The notes under the pieces: generated by a model | The model's input: the letters and a program-made list of their open reading frames with translations, nothing else | What the model was told of the DNA's origin: nothing | Databases searched by the model: none | Made by a program: the position numbers and the translations under genes | Assembly (NCBI GenBank): GCA_014730285.1 | Contig: WJIM01000136.1 | Coordinates: forward strand, 1-5,333 | Reading direction: 5' to 3' | DNA length: 5,333 bases | DNA from: Candidatus Zixiibacteriota bacterium | GTDB lineage: Bacteria > Zixibacteria > MSB-5A5 > JAABVY01 | Part shown: positions 1 to 5,333 of the stretch, one piece after another | Layout: every line of letters starts with the position of its first letter | How positions within the stretch are numbered: the first letter of the stretch is position 1

Positions 1-15
1 ATCCAGGCATAGTAT

Positions 16-41
16 AAAAAACCCCGCAATTGATGCGGGGT
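16..41 (-). terminator. Intrinsic terminator of the fumarase operon
   Basis: An 8-bp perfect stem (accccgca at 21-28, tgcggggt at 34-41) closes a 5-base loop. It is GC-rich and, on the minus strand, is followed by six T (positions 21-16). It lies 22 bases past the stop codon of the fumarase beta gene. On the plus strand no T-run follows, so it should act only on minus-strand transcription and end the two-gene fumarase mRNA. Confidence 0.92.
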
Positions 42-63
42 CAATCAATAAATTATTTTAAAT

Positions 64-624
64 TTATGCGATTTTATATTTCTCCACGCCCTCACGGAAA
101 AGATTCCCGCCGTAGCAGTCCATAACAACGATGGCCGGGAATTCATCCACAGTAAGCTTTCTGACAGCTTCGGGCCCGAGATCATCATAGGCAATGACCT
201 CAGCCGCCTTGATCGACTTCGAGATCAACGCCCCGGCCCCGCCGATTGCCAGGAAATAGACAGCAGTATGATCTTTCAGCTTTCCGGCAACCTCCTGCGA
301 CATCTCGCCTTTGCCGATCATTCCCTTCAAGCCGGCATCCAGCATATCGGGTGAATACTTGTTCATCCTGTATGATGTTGTCGGGCCGGCCGAGCCGATT
401 ACCTTGCCCGGCTTGGGCGGTGTGGGGCCTGCGAAATATATAATCTGGCCTTTCGGATCAAACGGCAGATCCTCGCCTTTGGCCAGTGATTCGGTCATGC
501 GTTTATGGGCGGAATCACGGGCTGTGTATATAGTGCCCTTGATTAATACCTCTGTCCCGATTTTAAGCTCCTTAATCAGCTCATCGGTCAGGGGAGTCTC
601 TATCACTCTTTTTTGGGTATCCAT
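64..624 (-). CDS. Class I fumarate hydratase, beta subunit (C-terminal domain type)
   Basis: This is the small subunit of the two-subunit, Fe-S dependent hydro-lyase that adds water to fumarate to give L-malate in the cytoplasm. At 186 residues it has the usual length for stand-alone beta subunits; in single-chain class I fumarases the same domain is fused to the C-terminus. Family signatures are TARDSAH (34-40), GPTTSYRM (80-87), GKG (104-106) and the closing FPAIVVMDCYGGN block (162-174). By analogy with the Leishmania class I enzyme, R36, T82, R86 and probably K105 should reach into the active site; T82 corresponds to the proposed catalytic threonine. The ATG at 624 is chosen because an AAGGAG site sits 8 bases upstream. 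The gene follows the alpha gene after 12 bases and ends just before a terminator. L(+)-tartrate dehydratase subunits are close relatives, so substrate is assigned by family and not proven. Confidence 0.93.
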   Translation of the reverse strand: MDTQKRVIETPLTDELIKELKIGTEVLIKGTIYTARDSAHKRMTESLAKGEDLPFDPKGQIIYFAGPTPPKPGKVIGSAGPTTSYRMNKYSPDMLDAGLKGMIGKGEMSQEVAGKLKDHTAVYFLAIGGAGALISKSIKAAEVIAYDDLGPEAVRKLTVDEFPAIVVMDCYGGNLFREGVEKYKIA

Positions 625-632
625 TATTATCT

Positions 633-638
633 CTCCTT
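633..638 (-). promoter_or_regulatory. Ribosome binding site of fumarase beta, overlapping the alpha stop codon
   Basis: AAGGAG on the minus strand lies 8 bases before the beta ATG. It overlaps the alpha stop codon TAA (639-637) by two bases. Ribosomes finishing alpha therefore stop on the beta initiation site, a layout that favours coupled translation and a balanced amount of the two subunits (the coupling is inference). Confidence 0.8.
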
Positions 639-1479
639 ATAAAACGACATGTTTGTGACGGGCAGCGTGGCACTGCATATTGACAGCAACCGGGAAGCTG
701 GCTATATGGCAGGGGTGAACCTCCACATGAACAGCCAATGCGGTTGTGCGTCCGCCCAGTCCCTGAGGGCCGACACCGACTTTGTTGACCAGCTCCAGAA
801 GCTCCTCTTCCAGTTTGGCGTAGAACTCCTGGGGATGCTTGCTTCCTACCTCACGCAAAAGAGCTTTTTTTGCCAGTTGTGCGCATTTATCGAAAGTGCC
901 GCCGATACCTACACCCACGATAACCGGGGGACAGGGATTGCCGCCCGATTTGGCCACTCGCTCGACTACAAAATCCTTAAGACCTTCGATACCATCCGAG
1001 GGCTTGAGCATTTTAACCTCGCTCATATTCTCCGAGCCGCCTCCCTTGGGAGCGCAGTAGATTTCCAGCTTGTCGCCGGGGACTATTTCCAGATTAATAA
1101 TACTGGGAGTATTATCGCCCGAGTTCTTTCGTTCAAGCGGATCGGTTACGATTGACTTGCGGAGGTATCCTTCGGTATAGCCCTGGCGTACTCCCTCGTT
1201 GAATGCCTCGTTGAAGTCGCCGCCGGTTATGTGCAAATCCTGTCCCATCTTAACGAAGAATACCGAGAATCCGGTATCCTGACAGATCGGTACCTTATCC
1301 TCTCTGGCGATTTCAGCATTTTTTACGATATCGTTTAAGATCGATTTTCCCAGGGGCGATTCCTCTGTATCGATTGATTCCTTGAGCCGTTTAAAAACAT
1401 CTTCTCCAAGATTATAATTGGCTTCCATGCAGAGTTTCTTGATCGCGGGGGTAATTTCGGAAACATGTAGCTCTCTCAT
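637..1479 (-). CDS. Class I fumarate hydratase, alpha subunit (Fe-S binding)
   Basis: This is the large subunit of the oxygen-sensitive fumarase; it carries the [4Fe-4S] cluster that binds and activates fumarate or malate. The protein has 280 residues, typical for the separate alpha subunit. The three conserved cluster cysteines of the family are visible: C66 in PICQDTG, C183 in GNPCPP and C270 in MQCHAARH. D68, two residues after the first cysteine, matches an active-site aspartate of the Leishmania enzyme. Other family blocks are GGGSENMS (146-153) and GVGIGGTFD (189-197). The ATG at 1479 has an AGGA ribosome binding site 8 bases upstream and gives the expected N-terminus. An in-frame stop lies directly before it, so the gene cannot start further upstream. 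It shares one mRNA with the beta gene, which follows after 12 bases. Tartrate dehydratase alpha is the main alternative. The gene appears intact. Confidence 0.94.
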   Translation of the reverse strand: MRELHVSEITPAIKKLCMEANYNLGEDVFKRLKESIDTEESPLGKSILNDIVKNAEIAREDKVPICQDTGFSVFFVKMGQDLHITGGDFNEAFNEGVRQGYTEGYLRKSIVTDPLERKNSGDNTPSIINLEIVPGDKLEIYCAPKGGGSENMSEVKMLKPSDGIEGLKDFVVERVAKSGGNPCPPVIVGVGIGGTFDKCAQLAKKALLREVGSKHPQEFYAKLEEELLELVNKVGVGPQGLGGRTTALAVHVEVHPCHIASFPVAVNMQCHAARHKHVVL

Positions 1480-1510
1480 TTATGCCATCCTCTCTGTTTC
1501 GGTTTTTCGG

Positions 1511-1539
1511 AATATGATTACAAAATCCGCTTTTGTCAA
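1511..1539 (-). promoter_or_regulatory. Sigma70-type promoter of the fumarase operon
   Basis: On the minus strand a perfect -35 box TTGACA (1539-1534) is followed by a 17-base spacer and a -10 box CATATT (1516-1511, four of six consensus bases). The start site would fall near 1504, giving a leader of about 25 bases before the alpha ATG that contains the ribosome binding site. It sits just after the rpmA terminator, as expected for an independent unit. Confidence 0.72.
1520..1536. repeat. Short dyad within the fumarase promoter, possible operator
   Basis: ACAAAA (1520-1525) and TTTTGT (1531-1536) are perfect inverted copies separated by five bases. The dyad fills most of the -35 to -10 spacer and covers half of the -35 box, where a bound repressor would block RNA polymerase. 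It does not match the FNR or CIRCE consensus. A/T-rich 6-bp dyads arise often by chance, so regulation is only a suggestion. Confidence 0.3.
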
Positions 1540-1564
1540 TGGATTGAGGATAAGATTATGGCAT

Positions 1565-1592
1565 AAAAAAACACCCTATTCGATAGGGTGTT
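1565..1592 (-). terminator. Intrinsic terminator of rpmA
   Basis: A 10-bp perfect stem (aacaccctat at 1570-1579, atagggtgtt at 1583-1592) encloses a 3-base loop and is followed on the minus strand by a run of seven T (1571-1565, two of them within the stem). It lies about 35 bases after the rpmA stop. A smaller GC hairpin (four to five G against four C around a 5-base loop, 1601-1614) precedes it. No T-run is present on the plus strand. Confidence 0.93.
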
Positions 1593-1626
1593 GAAGAGGA
1601 GGGGATAAACCCCCGAAATATATATC

Positions 1627-1881
1627 TTAATTGGCGGTTACGTTACAGACCTTTTTATCTTTTCCCTTACGCTCGAAATTAACAACGCCGTCGATCATGG
1701 AAAACAAGGTGTAATCTTTGCCCATACCCACATTTTCACCGGGATGTATTTTGGTGCCGCACTGGCGAATAATAATCGAACCGGCGGAAATTCTCTGTCC
1801 GGCAAAGGTCTTTACGCCACGTCGCTGTCCGTGGGAATCGCGGCCGTTTCTGGATGAACCGACACCTTTTTTATGAGCCAT
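1627..1881 (-). CDS. rpmA: 50S ribosomal protein L27
   Basis: L27 is a large-subunit protein whose flexible N-terminus reaches the peptidyl transferase centre and helps place tRNA substrates. The protein has 84 residues, the normal length, with the family blocks MAHKKG (1-6), GSSRNGRDS (8-16), AGSIIIRQCGTK (33-44) and HPGENVGMGKDYTLF (46-60). The charged, glycine-rich start is the conserved tail. It begins directly with MAHKKG and so lacks the cleaved N-terminal extension typical of Bacillota. The start is supported by AGGAGG five bases upstream. The gene has its own promoter and terminator. Its usual partners rplU (L21) and obg are not adjacent: clpC is upstream and a fumarase operon downstream. 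It is intact, and the identity is clear. Confidence 0.97.
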   Translation of the reverse strand: MAHKKGVGSSRNGRDSHGQRRGVKTFAGQRISAGSIIIRQCGTKIHPGENVGMGKDYTLFSMIDGVVNFERKGKDKKVCNVTAN

Positions 1882-1886
1882 TTTAT

Positions 1887-1892
1887 CCTCCT
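1887..1892 (-). promoter_or_regulatory. Strong ribosome binding site of rpmA
   Basis: AGGAGG on the minus strand, within GAGGAGGA, ends five bases before the rpmA ATG. It is a full-strength Shine-Dalgarno match and fixes the start. It begins only three bases after the 3' arm of the inverted repeat at 1896-1934, so that structure could affect ribosome access. Confidence 0.85.
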
Positions 1893-1895
1893 CAA

Positions 1896-1934
1896 AATCT
1901 AAGACCCAAATATCATGTATTTGGGTCTTAGATT
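1896..1934 (-). repeat. Perfect 17-bp inverted repeat between clpC and rpmA (terminator-like hairpin)
   Basis: The arms 1896-1912 and 1918-1934 are exact reverse complements over 17 bases around a 5-base loop. On the minus strand the 3' arm runs into TTTT (1897-1894) and then the rpmA ribosome binding site. In RNA read through from clpC the full hairpin can form and may serve as a terminator, though the T-run is short. In RNA started at the rpmA promoter, about nine base pairs should remain at the very 5' end of the leader. The repeat also covers the downstream end of the -10 box and the probable start site, so a protein-binding operator is an alternative. The repeat itself is certain; its role is not. 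Confidence 0.8.
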
Positions 1935-1960
1935 ATAATCAATTACCAAAATTCTGGCAA
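1932..1960 (-). promoter_or_regulatory. Sigma70-type promoter of rpmA
   Basis: On the minus strand TTGCCA (1960-1955, five of six consensus bases) is followed by a 17-base spacer and a perfect TATAAT (1937-1932). The start site should be near 1927-1925, giving a leader of about 45 bases. The promoter lies wholly in the 87-base gap after clpC, so rpmA can be expressed independently of the mcsB-clpC operon. Confidence 0.8.
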
Positions 1961-1968
1961 GTCGAAAA

Positions 1969-4428
1969 TTACTGTGAAACCGGTTTTTTATCTTCCGATT
2001 CGACCTTAGTTATGGTCTTAAAGGTCAATCCATCACCGTCCTCATAATCGACCTCAACCTCGCAGTCGCCCGCATACTGGCCGCGCAGAATCTCCTCTGC
2101 CAGAGGATCTTCCAGGAATTTCTGGATTGCGCGGTTTAATGGACGTGCGCCGTAGGTCTTGTCGTAGCCCTTCTCGGCCAAAAAGTCCTTGGCCTTGTCG
2201 GTCAGGTAGAAGGAGATGCCCTTCTCGGCCAGACGCTGTGAGACCTCGACCAACCTGATTTCCACGATCTCCTTGATGTTTTCTATCGAAAGTGAATGGA
2301 AGATAATAGTTTCGTCAATTCTATTCAAAAGCTCCGGATTGAATATCTTCCTCAGCTCTTCCATAACATTTTTTTTCATGATGTCGAAATCGCTTTCGAC
2401 CTTCTCCTTGGCGAAGCCCATCGACTTGCCCTCGCCGATTCGACGAGTTCCGGCGTTCGAGGTCATGATAATGATGGTATTCCTGAAGTCGACTCTTCGT
2501 CCGAATGCATCGGTTAAAGAACCGTCATCAAAGAGCTGCAGAAGGATATTGAAAACATCCGGATGCGCCTTTTCAATCTCGTCTAAAAGCACGACCGAAT
2601 ATGGATGTCTGCGAACCTTCTCGGTAAGCTGGCCGCCTTCTTCGTAACCGACATATCCGGGAGGAGCGCCTATCAGACGCGAGACTGCGAATTTCTCCAT
2701 ATATTCGGACATATCTATACGAACCAGGGCATTGGGATCCTCGAACATAAATTCCGCCAATGAACGCGAAAGCTCGGTTTTTCCAACGCCGGTCGGACCG
2801 AGAAATACGAAGGAACCGATCGGACGTCTGGGATCACCCAGGCCTGCACGGGCACGGCGAATCGATTTGGCGATTGCACCAATTGCCTCGTCCTGTCCGA
2901 CAATAGTCTTCTTGACCTCTTGCTCCATGCGCAGCAGACGCTTGGATTCCTTCTCCTCCAGTCGGAAGAGCGGAATTCCGGTGATTTTGGCCACAACCTG
3001 TGCCACATCCTCGCCGGAAAGCACGATTTTCTGCTGTTCGCGTTCCTCTTCCCATTTGGCCTTCATCTGGGCCAGTTCCTCGCGCTTGGATTTAAGCTCG
3101 TCACGCAGATGGGCTGCTTTCTCGAATTCCTGATTCTTGACCGCATCTTCTTTGCGCTGGGCTATTTCCTCGATCTGAGCCTCGACCTCGCCAAACTCAT
3201 TGGGCTTGGTGTATGAAGACAGATGCGCGCGGCTTCCGGCCTCGTCGATAATATCCAGCGCCTTATCGGGCTGGAATTTGCCTGTTATATAACGATCCGA
3301 AAGCATGACTGACTGTTCGATAGCATCGTCGGAAATCGTAATCTTATGATGCTCTTCGTATTTCTGGCGCAGGCCCTTGAGAATCTGAACTGATTCCTCG
3401 GTTGTCGGAGCCTCGACCATCACAGTCTGGAAACGGCGGTCGAGAGCGCCGTCCTTCTCGATATACTTGCGATACTCATTCAGGGTGGTTGCGCCGATGC
3501 ACTGCAGCTCTCCGCGCGAGAGCGCAGGCTTGAATATATTCGATGCATCCAGCGAGCCCTCGGCTCCGCCGGCGCCAACGATCGTATGCAGCTCGTCTAT
3601 GAAGATTATCACTTCCTGGGAATTGATAATCTCATTCATGACCGATTTCAGTCTTTCTTCGAACTGCCCGCGATATTTGGTACCGGCCACAAGAGAGGCC
3701 ATATCGAGGGTAACCAGACGCTTGTTTTCCAGTGTCTGCGGGACTTTACCCGCTACTATTCGCTGTGCCAGACCCTCGGCGATAGCGGTTTTGCCGACGC
3801 CCGGTTCGCCGATCAGCACAGGGTTATTCTTTTTGCGGCGTGACAGAATCTGTGTCACACGCTCAATCTCATCGATTCGGCCTATAATTGGATCGAGTTT
3901 GCCGCGGCGGGCAAGTTCGGTCAGGTCGCGTCCGAAATGATCCAGCGCCGGAGTCTTCGACTTCTTGCGCTTTTTGGCAAAATTGGAAGGCTTCCCGGCC
4001 TGAATATTCTTCAGCTCCTCATAGGCTTCCTGATAAGAGATATCGTACATCGATAAGACCTGAGCCGCCACACCTTCCTCGTCCTTCAAAAGGGCGAGAA
4101 GGATATGCTCCGTATCGATATCTTTGGACTTCAGAGCACGCGCTTCTTGTCCCGCAACCTCCAGAGTCTTTTTGGCTCTGGCGGTGAGGGGTAGCTGCCC
4201 CATAGTCATGGTTCCGCCTGAGGGCTGGACAACATCCTCGATGGACTGCTTTAAATCCTGAAGTTCTAATCCGATGTTCGTGATGATTTCTACGGATCGC
4301 CCTTCACCGAGACGGATTAGCCCTAATAGAAGATGTTCCGTACCGATATAATCGTGCCGCAAACGTGTTGCCTCATCCCGCGCGTATTCAATCGCCTTGC
4401 GGGCCAATTCGGTGAACATCTCATTCAT
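1969..4428 (-). CDS. clpC: ClpC-type AAA+ unfoldase, ATP-binding subunit of the Clp protease
   Basis: This cytoplasmic Hsp100 unfoldase threads proteins into the ClpP protease. Its 819 residues match the family (810 in Bacillus subtilis). In order it has a double Clp-N domain (about 4-145); AAA+ domain D1 with Walker A GEPGVGKT (207-214), pore-loop tyrosine Y252, Walker B FIDE (276-279) and arginine pair R331-R332; a coiled M domain with a UVR-like helix (about 412-465); and D2 with Walker A GPTGVGKT (544-551), pore-loop Y592, Walker B D616-E617, sensor N658 and sensor-2 R762. MGF (670-672) lies where ClpP-dependent members carry the ClpP docking loop. E31 and E107 match the two phospho-arginine binding glutamates of B. 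subtilis ClpC (E32, E106). F435 matches the M-domain phenylalanine that holds the resting state in Staphylococcus aureus ClpC. The first ATG is preferred over the one at codon 4 because GGAGGA lies 8 bases before it. It follows mcsB by 23 bases. Confidence 0.97.
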   Translation of the reverse strand: MNEMFTELARKAIEYARDEATRLRHDYIGTEHLLLGLIRLGEGRSVEIITNIGLELQDLKQSIEDVVQPSGGTMTMGQLPLTARAKKTLEVAGQEARALKSKDIDTEHILLALLKDEEGVAAQVLSMYDISYQEAYEELKNIQAGKPSNFAKKRKKSKTPALDHFGRDLTELARRGKLDPIIGRIDEIERVTQILSRRKKNNPVLIGEPGVGKTAIAEGLAQRIVAGKVPQTLENKRLVTLDMASLVAGTKYRGQFEERLKSVMNEIINSQEVIIFIDELHTIVGAGGAEGSLDASNIFKPALSRGELQCIGATTLNEYRKYIEKDGALDRRFQTVMVEAPTTEESVQILKGLRQKYEEHHKITISDDAIEQSVMLSDRYITGKFQPDKALDIIDEAGSRAHLSSYTKPNEFGEVEAQIEEIAQRKEDAVKNQEFEKAAHLRDELKSKREELAQMKAKWEEEREQQKIVLSGEDVAQVVAKITGIPLFRLEEKESKRLLRMEQEVKKTIVGQDEAIGAIAKSIRRARAGLGDPRRPIGSFVFLGPTGVGKTELSRSLAEFMFEDPNALVRIDMSEYMEKFAVSRLIGAPPGYVGYEEGGQLTEKVRRHPYSVVLLDEIEKAHPDVFNILLQLFDDGSLTDAFGRRVDFRNTIIIMTSNAGTRRIGEGKSMGFAKEKVESDFDIMKKNVMEELRKIFNPELLNRIDETIIFHSLSIENIKEIVEIRLVEVSQRLAEKGISFYLTDKAKDFLAEKGYDKTYGARPLNRAIQKFLEDPLAEEILRGQYAGDCEVEVDYEDGDGLTFKTITKVESEDKKPVSQ

Positions 4429-4436
4429 AATAAAAA

Positions 4437-4442
4437 TCCTCC
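4437..4442 (-). promoter_or_regulatory. Ribosome binding site that sets the clpC start
   Basis: GGAGGA on the minus strand sits 8 bases before the ATG at 4428 and 17 bases before the in-frame ATG at 4419. The spacing favours the first ATG. It lies in the 23-base gap after the mcsB stop, with no room for a separate promoter or terminator, so clpC is read on the mcsB mRNA. Confidence 0.85.
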
Positions 4443-4451
4443 ATGTGTAAG

Positions 4452-5333
4452 CTATTTAAGCTCGGACAGCCTTGCTCTTATCAACTCCGCCCGCTTGGCA
4501 TCCCGTTCCGATGGGGAAACGTTTTTTCCTGCCACTTTCTGTATATGCGCAGGCTGAGCCTGAACCAAGATTTCATTCAATAAAGTCAGAGGAATCATAT
4601 CCAGAACGCCAAGTGCCATTCCAAGTCTCACTGCCGACAATAAATTCATTGTCTCCTCTGATGTCAATACCCGAGCGTATTTTAGTATTCCGTATGCGCG
4701 CCATATCTTATCCTTTATTTCGTCCGGGGCGTCGCGAACGAGGATGCGCCTCGCATTCTCCTCATGTTCTATCAACTGACGCGTAATTTGTTCCAGAGAA
4801 TCGGTTATATCCTTTTCCTTACGCCCCAGAGTCGTCTGGTTCGATATTTGAAACAAATTTCCAAGCACTTCTGTTCCTTCGCCGTAAAAGCCCCGCACCG
4901 CAAGGCCGACTTTGGTAATCTCCTCGATTACCTTGTCGATTTCATGCGTCAGGACTAATCCCGGCAGGTGTATCAACACGGAGGCACGCATCCCGGTTCC
5001 GCAGTTCGTGGGGCAGGAGGTCAAAAAACCGTAATCCGTATCATAATCGTAGGCCAGGGTGTTTCCCAGTGTATCATCAACAGTTTCGGCAATTTCCATG
5101 GCGCGGTGAATATTCAATCCGGAAGTCAGCGACTGTATCCTGATATGATCCTCTTCGTTAATCATGATGCTGATATCTTCATCGTCCGAAAGATATATTC
5201 CCCGGGCCGGCTTGGTGGCCCGGAATTCGGGAGATATGAGATGTCTTTCGATCAGGAATCGGCGGTCCAATTCGGTCATATCTTCCGACTGCACATATTG
5301 GCCGTGTTCAATCATATTTTCATTTCTGAGAGC
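4452..5333 (-). CDS. mcsB: Protein arginine kinase McsB (5' end outside the window)
   Basis: McsB is related to the ATP:guanido phosphotransferases (creatine and arginine kinases) but phosphorylates arginines in proteins, which marks them for ClpC-ClpP. The frame is open to the window edge, so 293 C-terminal residues are visible. Compared with B. subtilis McsB (363 residues) about 60 N-terminal residues are missing; the first ATG inside (5315) is not the real start. Numbered from that Met, NEEDHIRIQ (53-61) carries E55, matching E121 of B. subtilis; SCPTNCGTGMRAS (100-112) carries the conserved cysteine C101 (C167); RGFYGEGTE (141-149) carries E146 (E212). RDAKRA (271-276) is the RDxxRA motif that forms the allosteric phospho-arginine pocket in bacillar McsB. 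These features set it apart from metabolite kinases. It ends 23 bases before clpC, its functional partner. A UVR-type activator such as McsA may lie upstream but cannot be seen. Confidence 0.95.
   Translation of the reverse strand, partial: ALRNENMIEHGQYVQSEDMTELDRRFLIERHLISPEFRATKPARGIYLSDDEDISIMINEEDHIRIQSLTSGLNIHRAMEIAETVDDTLGNTLAYDYDTDYGFLTSCPTNCGTGMRASVLIHLPGLVLTHEIDKVIEEITKVGLAVRGFYGEGTEVLGNLFQISNQTTLGRKEKDITDSLEQITRQLIEHEENARRILVRDAPDEIKDKIWRAYGILKYARVLTSEETMNLLSAVRLGMALGVLDMIPLTLLNEILVQAQPAHIQKVAGKNVSPSERDAKRAELIRARLSELK

Noticed and set aside
649..1155. Long plus-strand open frame of 168 codons opposite the fumarase alpha gene
   Set aside because: It lies wholly within a well-conserved gene on the other strand, its translation resembles no family I know, and I see no ribosome binding site. 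The other plus-strand frames over clpC and mcsB were dropped for the same reason.
1480..1488. Two-codon mini-frame ATG GCA TAA directly before the fumarase alpha ATG
   Set aside because: It overlaps the ribosome binding site and has no initiation signal of its own. Such short frames arise by chance; it only shows that alpha cannot start further upstream.
1479..1567. 10-bp inverted repeat tttatgccat / atggcataaa flanking the fumarase promoter
   Set aside because: The arms are 69 bases apart, and one lies in the T-run of the rpmA terminator while the other covers a start codon. No plausible shared role, and probably chance.
1931..1940. Palindrome gattataatc giving a TATAAT also on the plus strand
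   Set aside because: No -35 box is found at the right distance for plus-strand transcription and no plus-strand gene follows. The minus-strand promoter explains the motif.
2715..3055. Minus-strand alternative frames of 97 and 73 codons inside clpC
   Set aside because: They are out-of-frame readings of the D2 region of clpC. The clpC frame is intact with all motifs, so there is no frameshift or nested gene to explain.
4421..4444. Seven-codon frame (MEDFYYE) overlapping the clpC start
   Set aside because: It contains the clpC ribosome binding site within itself and has no site of its own, so translation is unlikely.
1..5333. Mobile elements, CRISPR arrays, tRNA or rRNA genes, CtsR or CIRCE operators
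   Set aside because: No transposase or integrase, repeat array, RNA gene signature or heat-shock operator motif could be seen. The promoter of the mcsB-clpC operon lies outside the window.

Overview
The window comes from a bacterial chromosome with roughly balanced base composition. All five recognisable genes lie on the minus strand, so transcription runs from the right edge to the left. The order in transcription is: mcsB (protein arginine kinase, 5' end cut off by the window edge), clpC (Hsp100 AAA+ unfoldase), rpmA (ribosomal protein L27), then the alpha and beta subunits of a two-subunit, iron-sulfur (class I) fumarate hydratase. The coding density is high and no stretch longer than 300 bases lacks a gene.

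Right part (1969-5333): mcsB and clpC are 23 bases apart and almost certainly co-transcribed from a promoter outside the window. Together they form the core of the phospho-arginine protein quality control pathway. McsB marks proteins with phospho-arginine, and ClpC binds the mark through its N-terminal domain and feeds the protein to ClpP. The residues known for each step in Bacillus are visible in both proteins.

Middle (1565-1968): rpmA looks like a single-gene transcription unit. It has a very good sigma70-type promoter (TTGCCA, 17 bases, TATAAT) in the 87-base gap after clpC, a strong ribosome binding site, and a clear intrinsic terminator. A perfect 17-bp inverted repeat in the same gap overlaps the -10 box and the expected start site. 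This is the most unusual non-coding structure in the window.

Left part (1-1564): the two fumarase genes form a tight operon, with a promoter (TTGACA, 17 bases, CATATT) and a terminator at each end of the unit. The beta-subunit ribosome binding site overlaps the alpha stop codon, which suggests translational coupling. The enzyme hydrates fumarate to L-malate in the TCA cycle or its reductive branch.

Organism: mcsB-clpC is best known from Bacillota, but L27 here starts directly with MAHKKG and lacks the cleavable N-terminal extension typical of Bacillota. I therefore infer a non-Bacillota bacterium that carries the McsB-ClpC pair, possibly from a less-studied phylum. The sequence alone does not let me name it. 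I found no mobile element, CRISPR array, RNA gene or undescribed gene system; the window is mostly conserved housekeeping genes.
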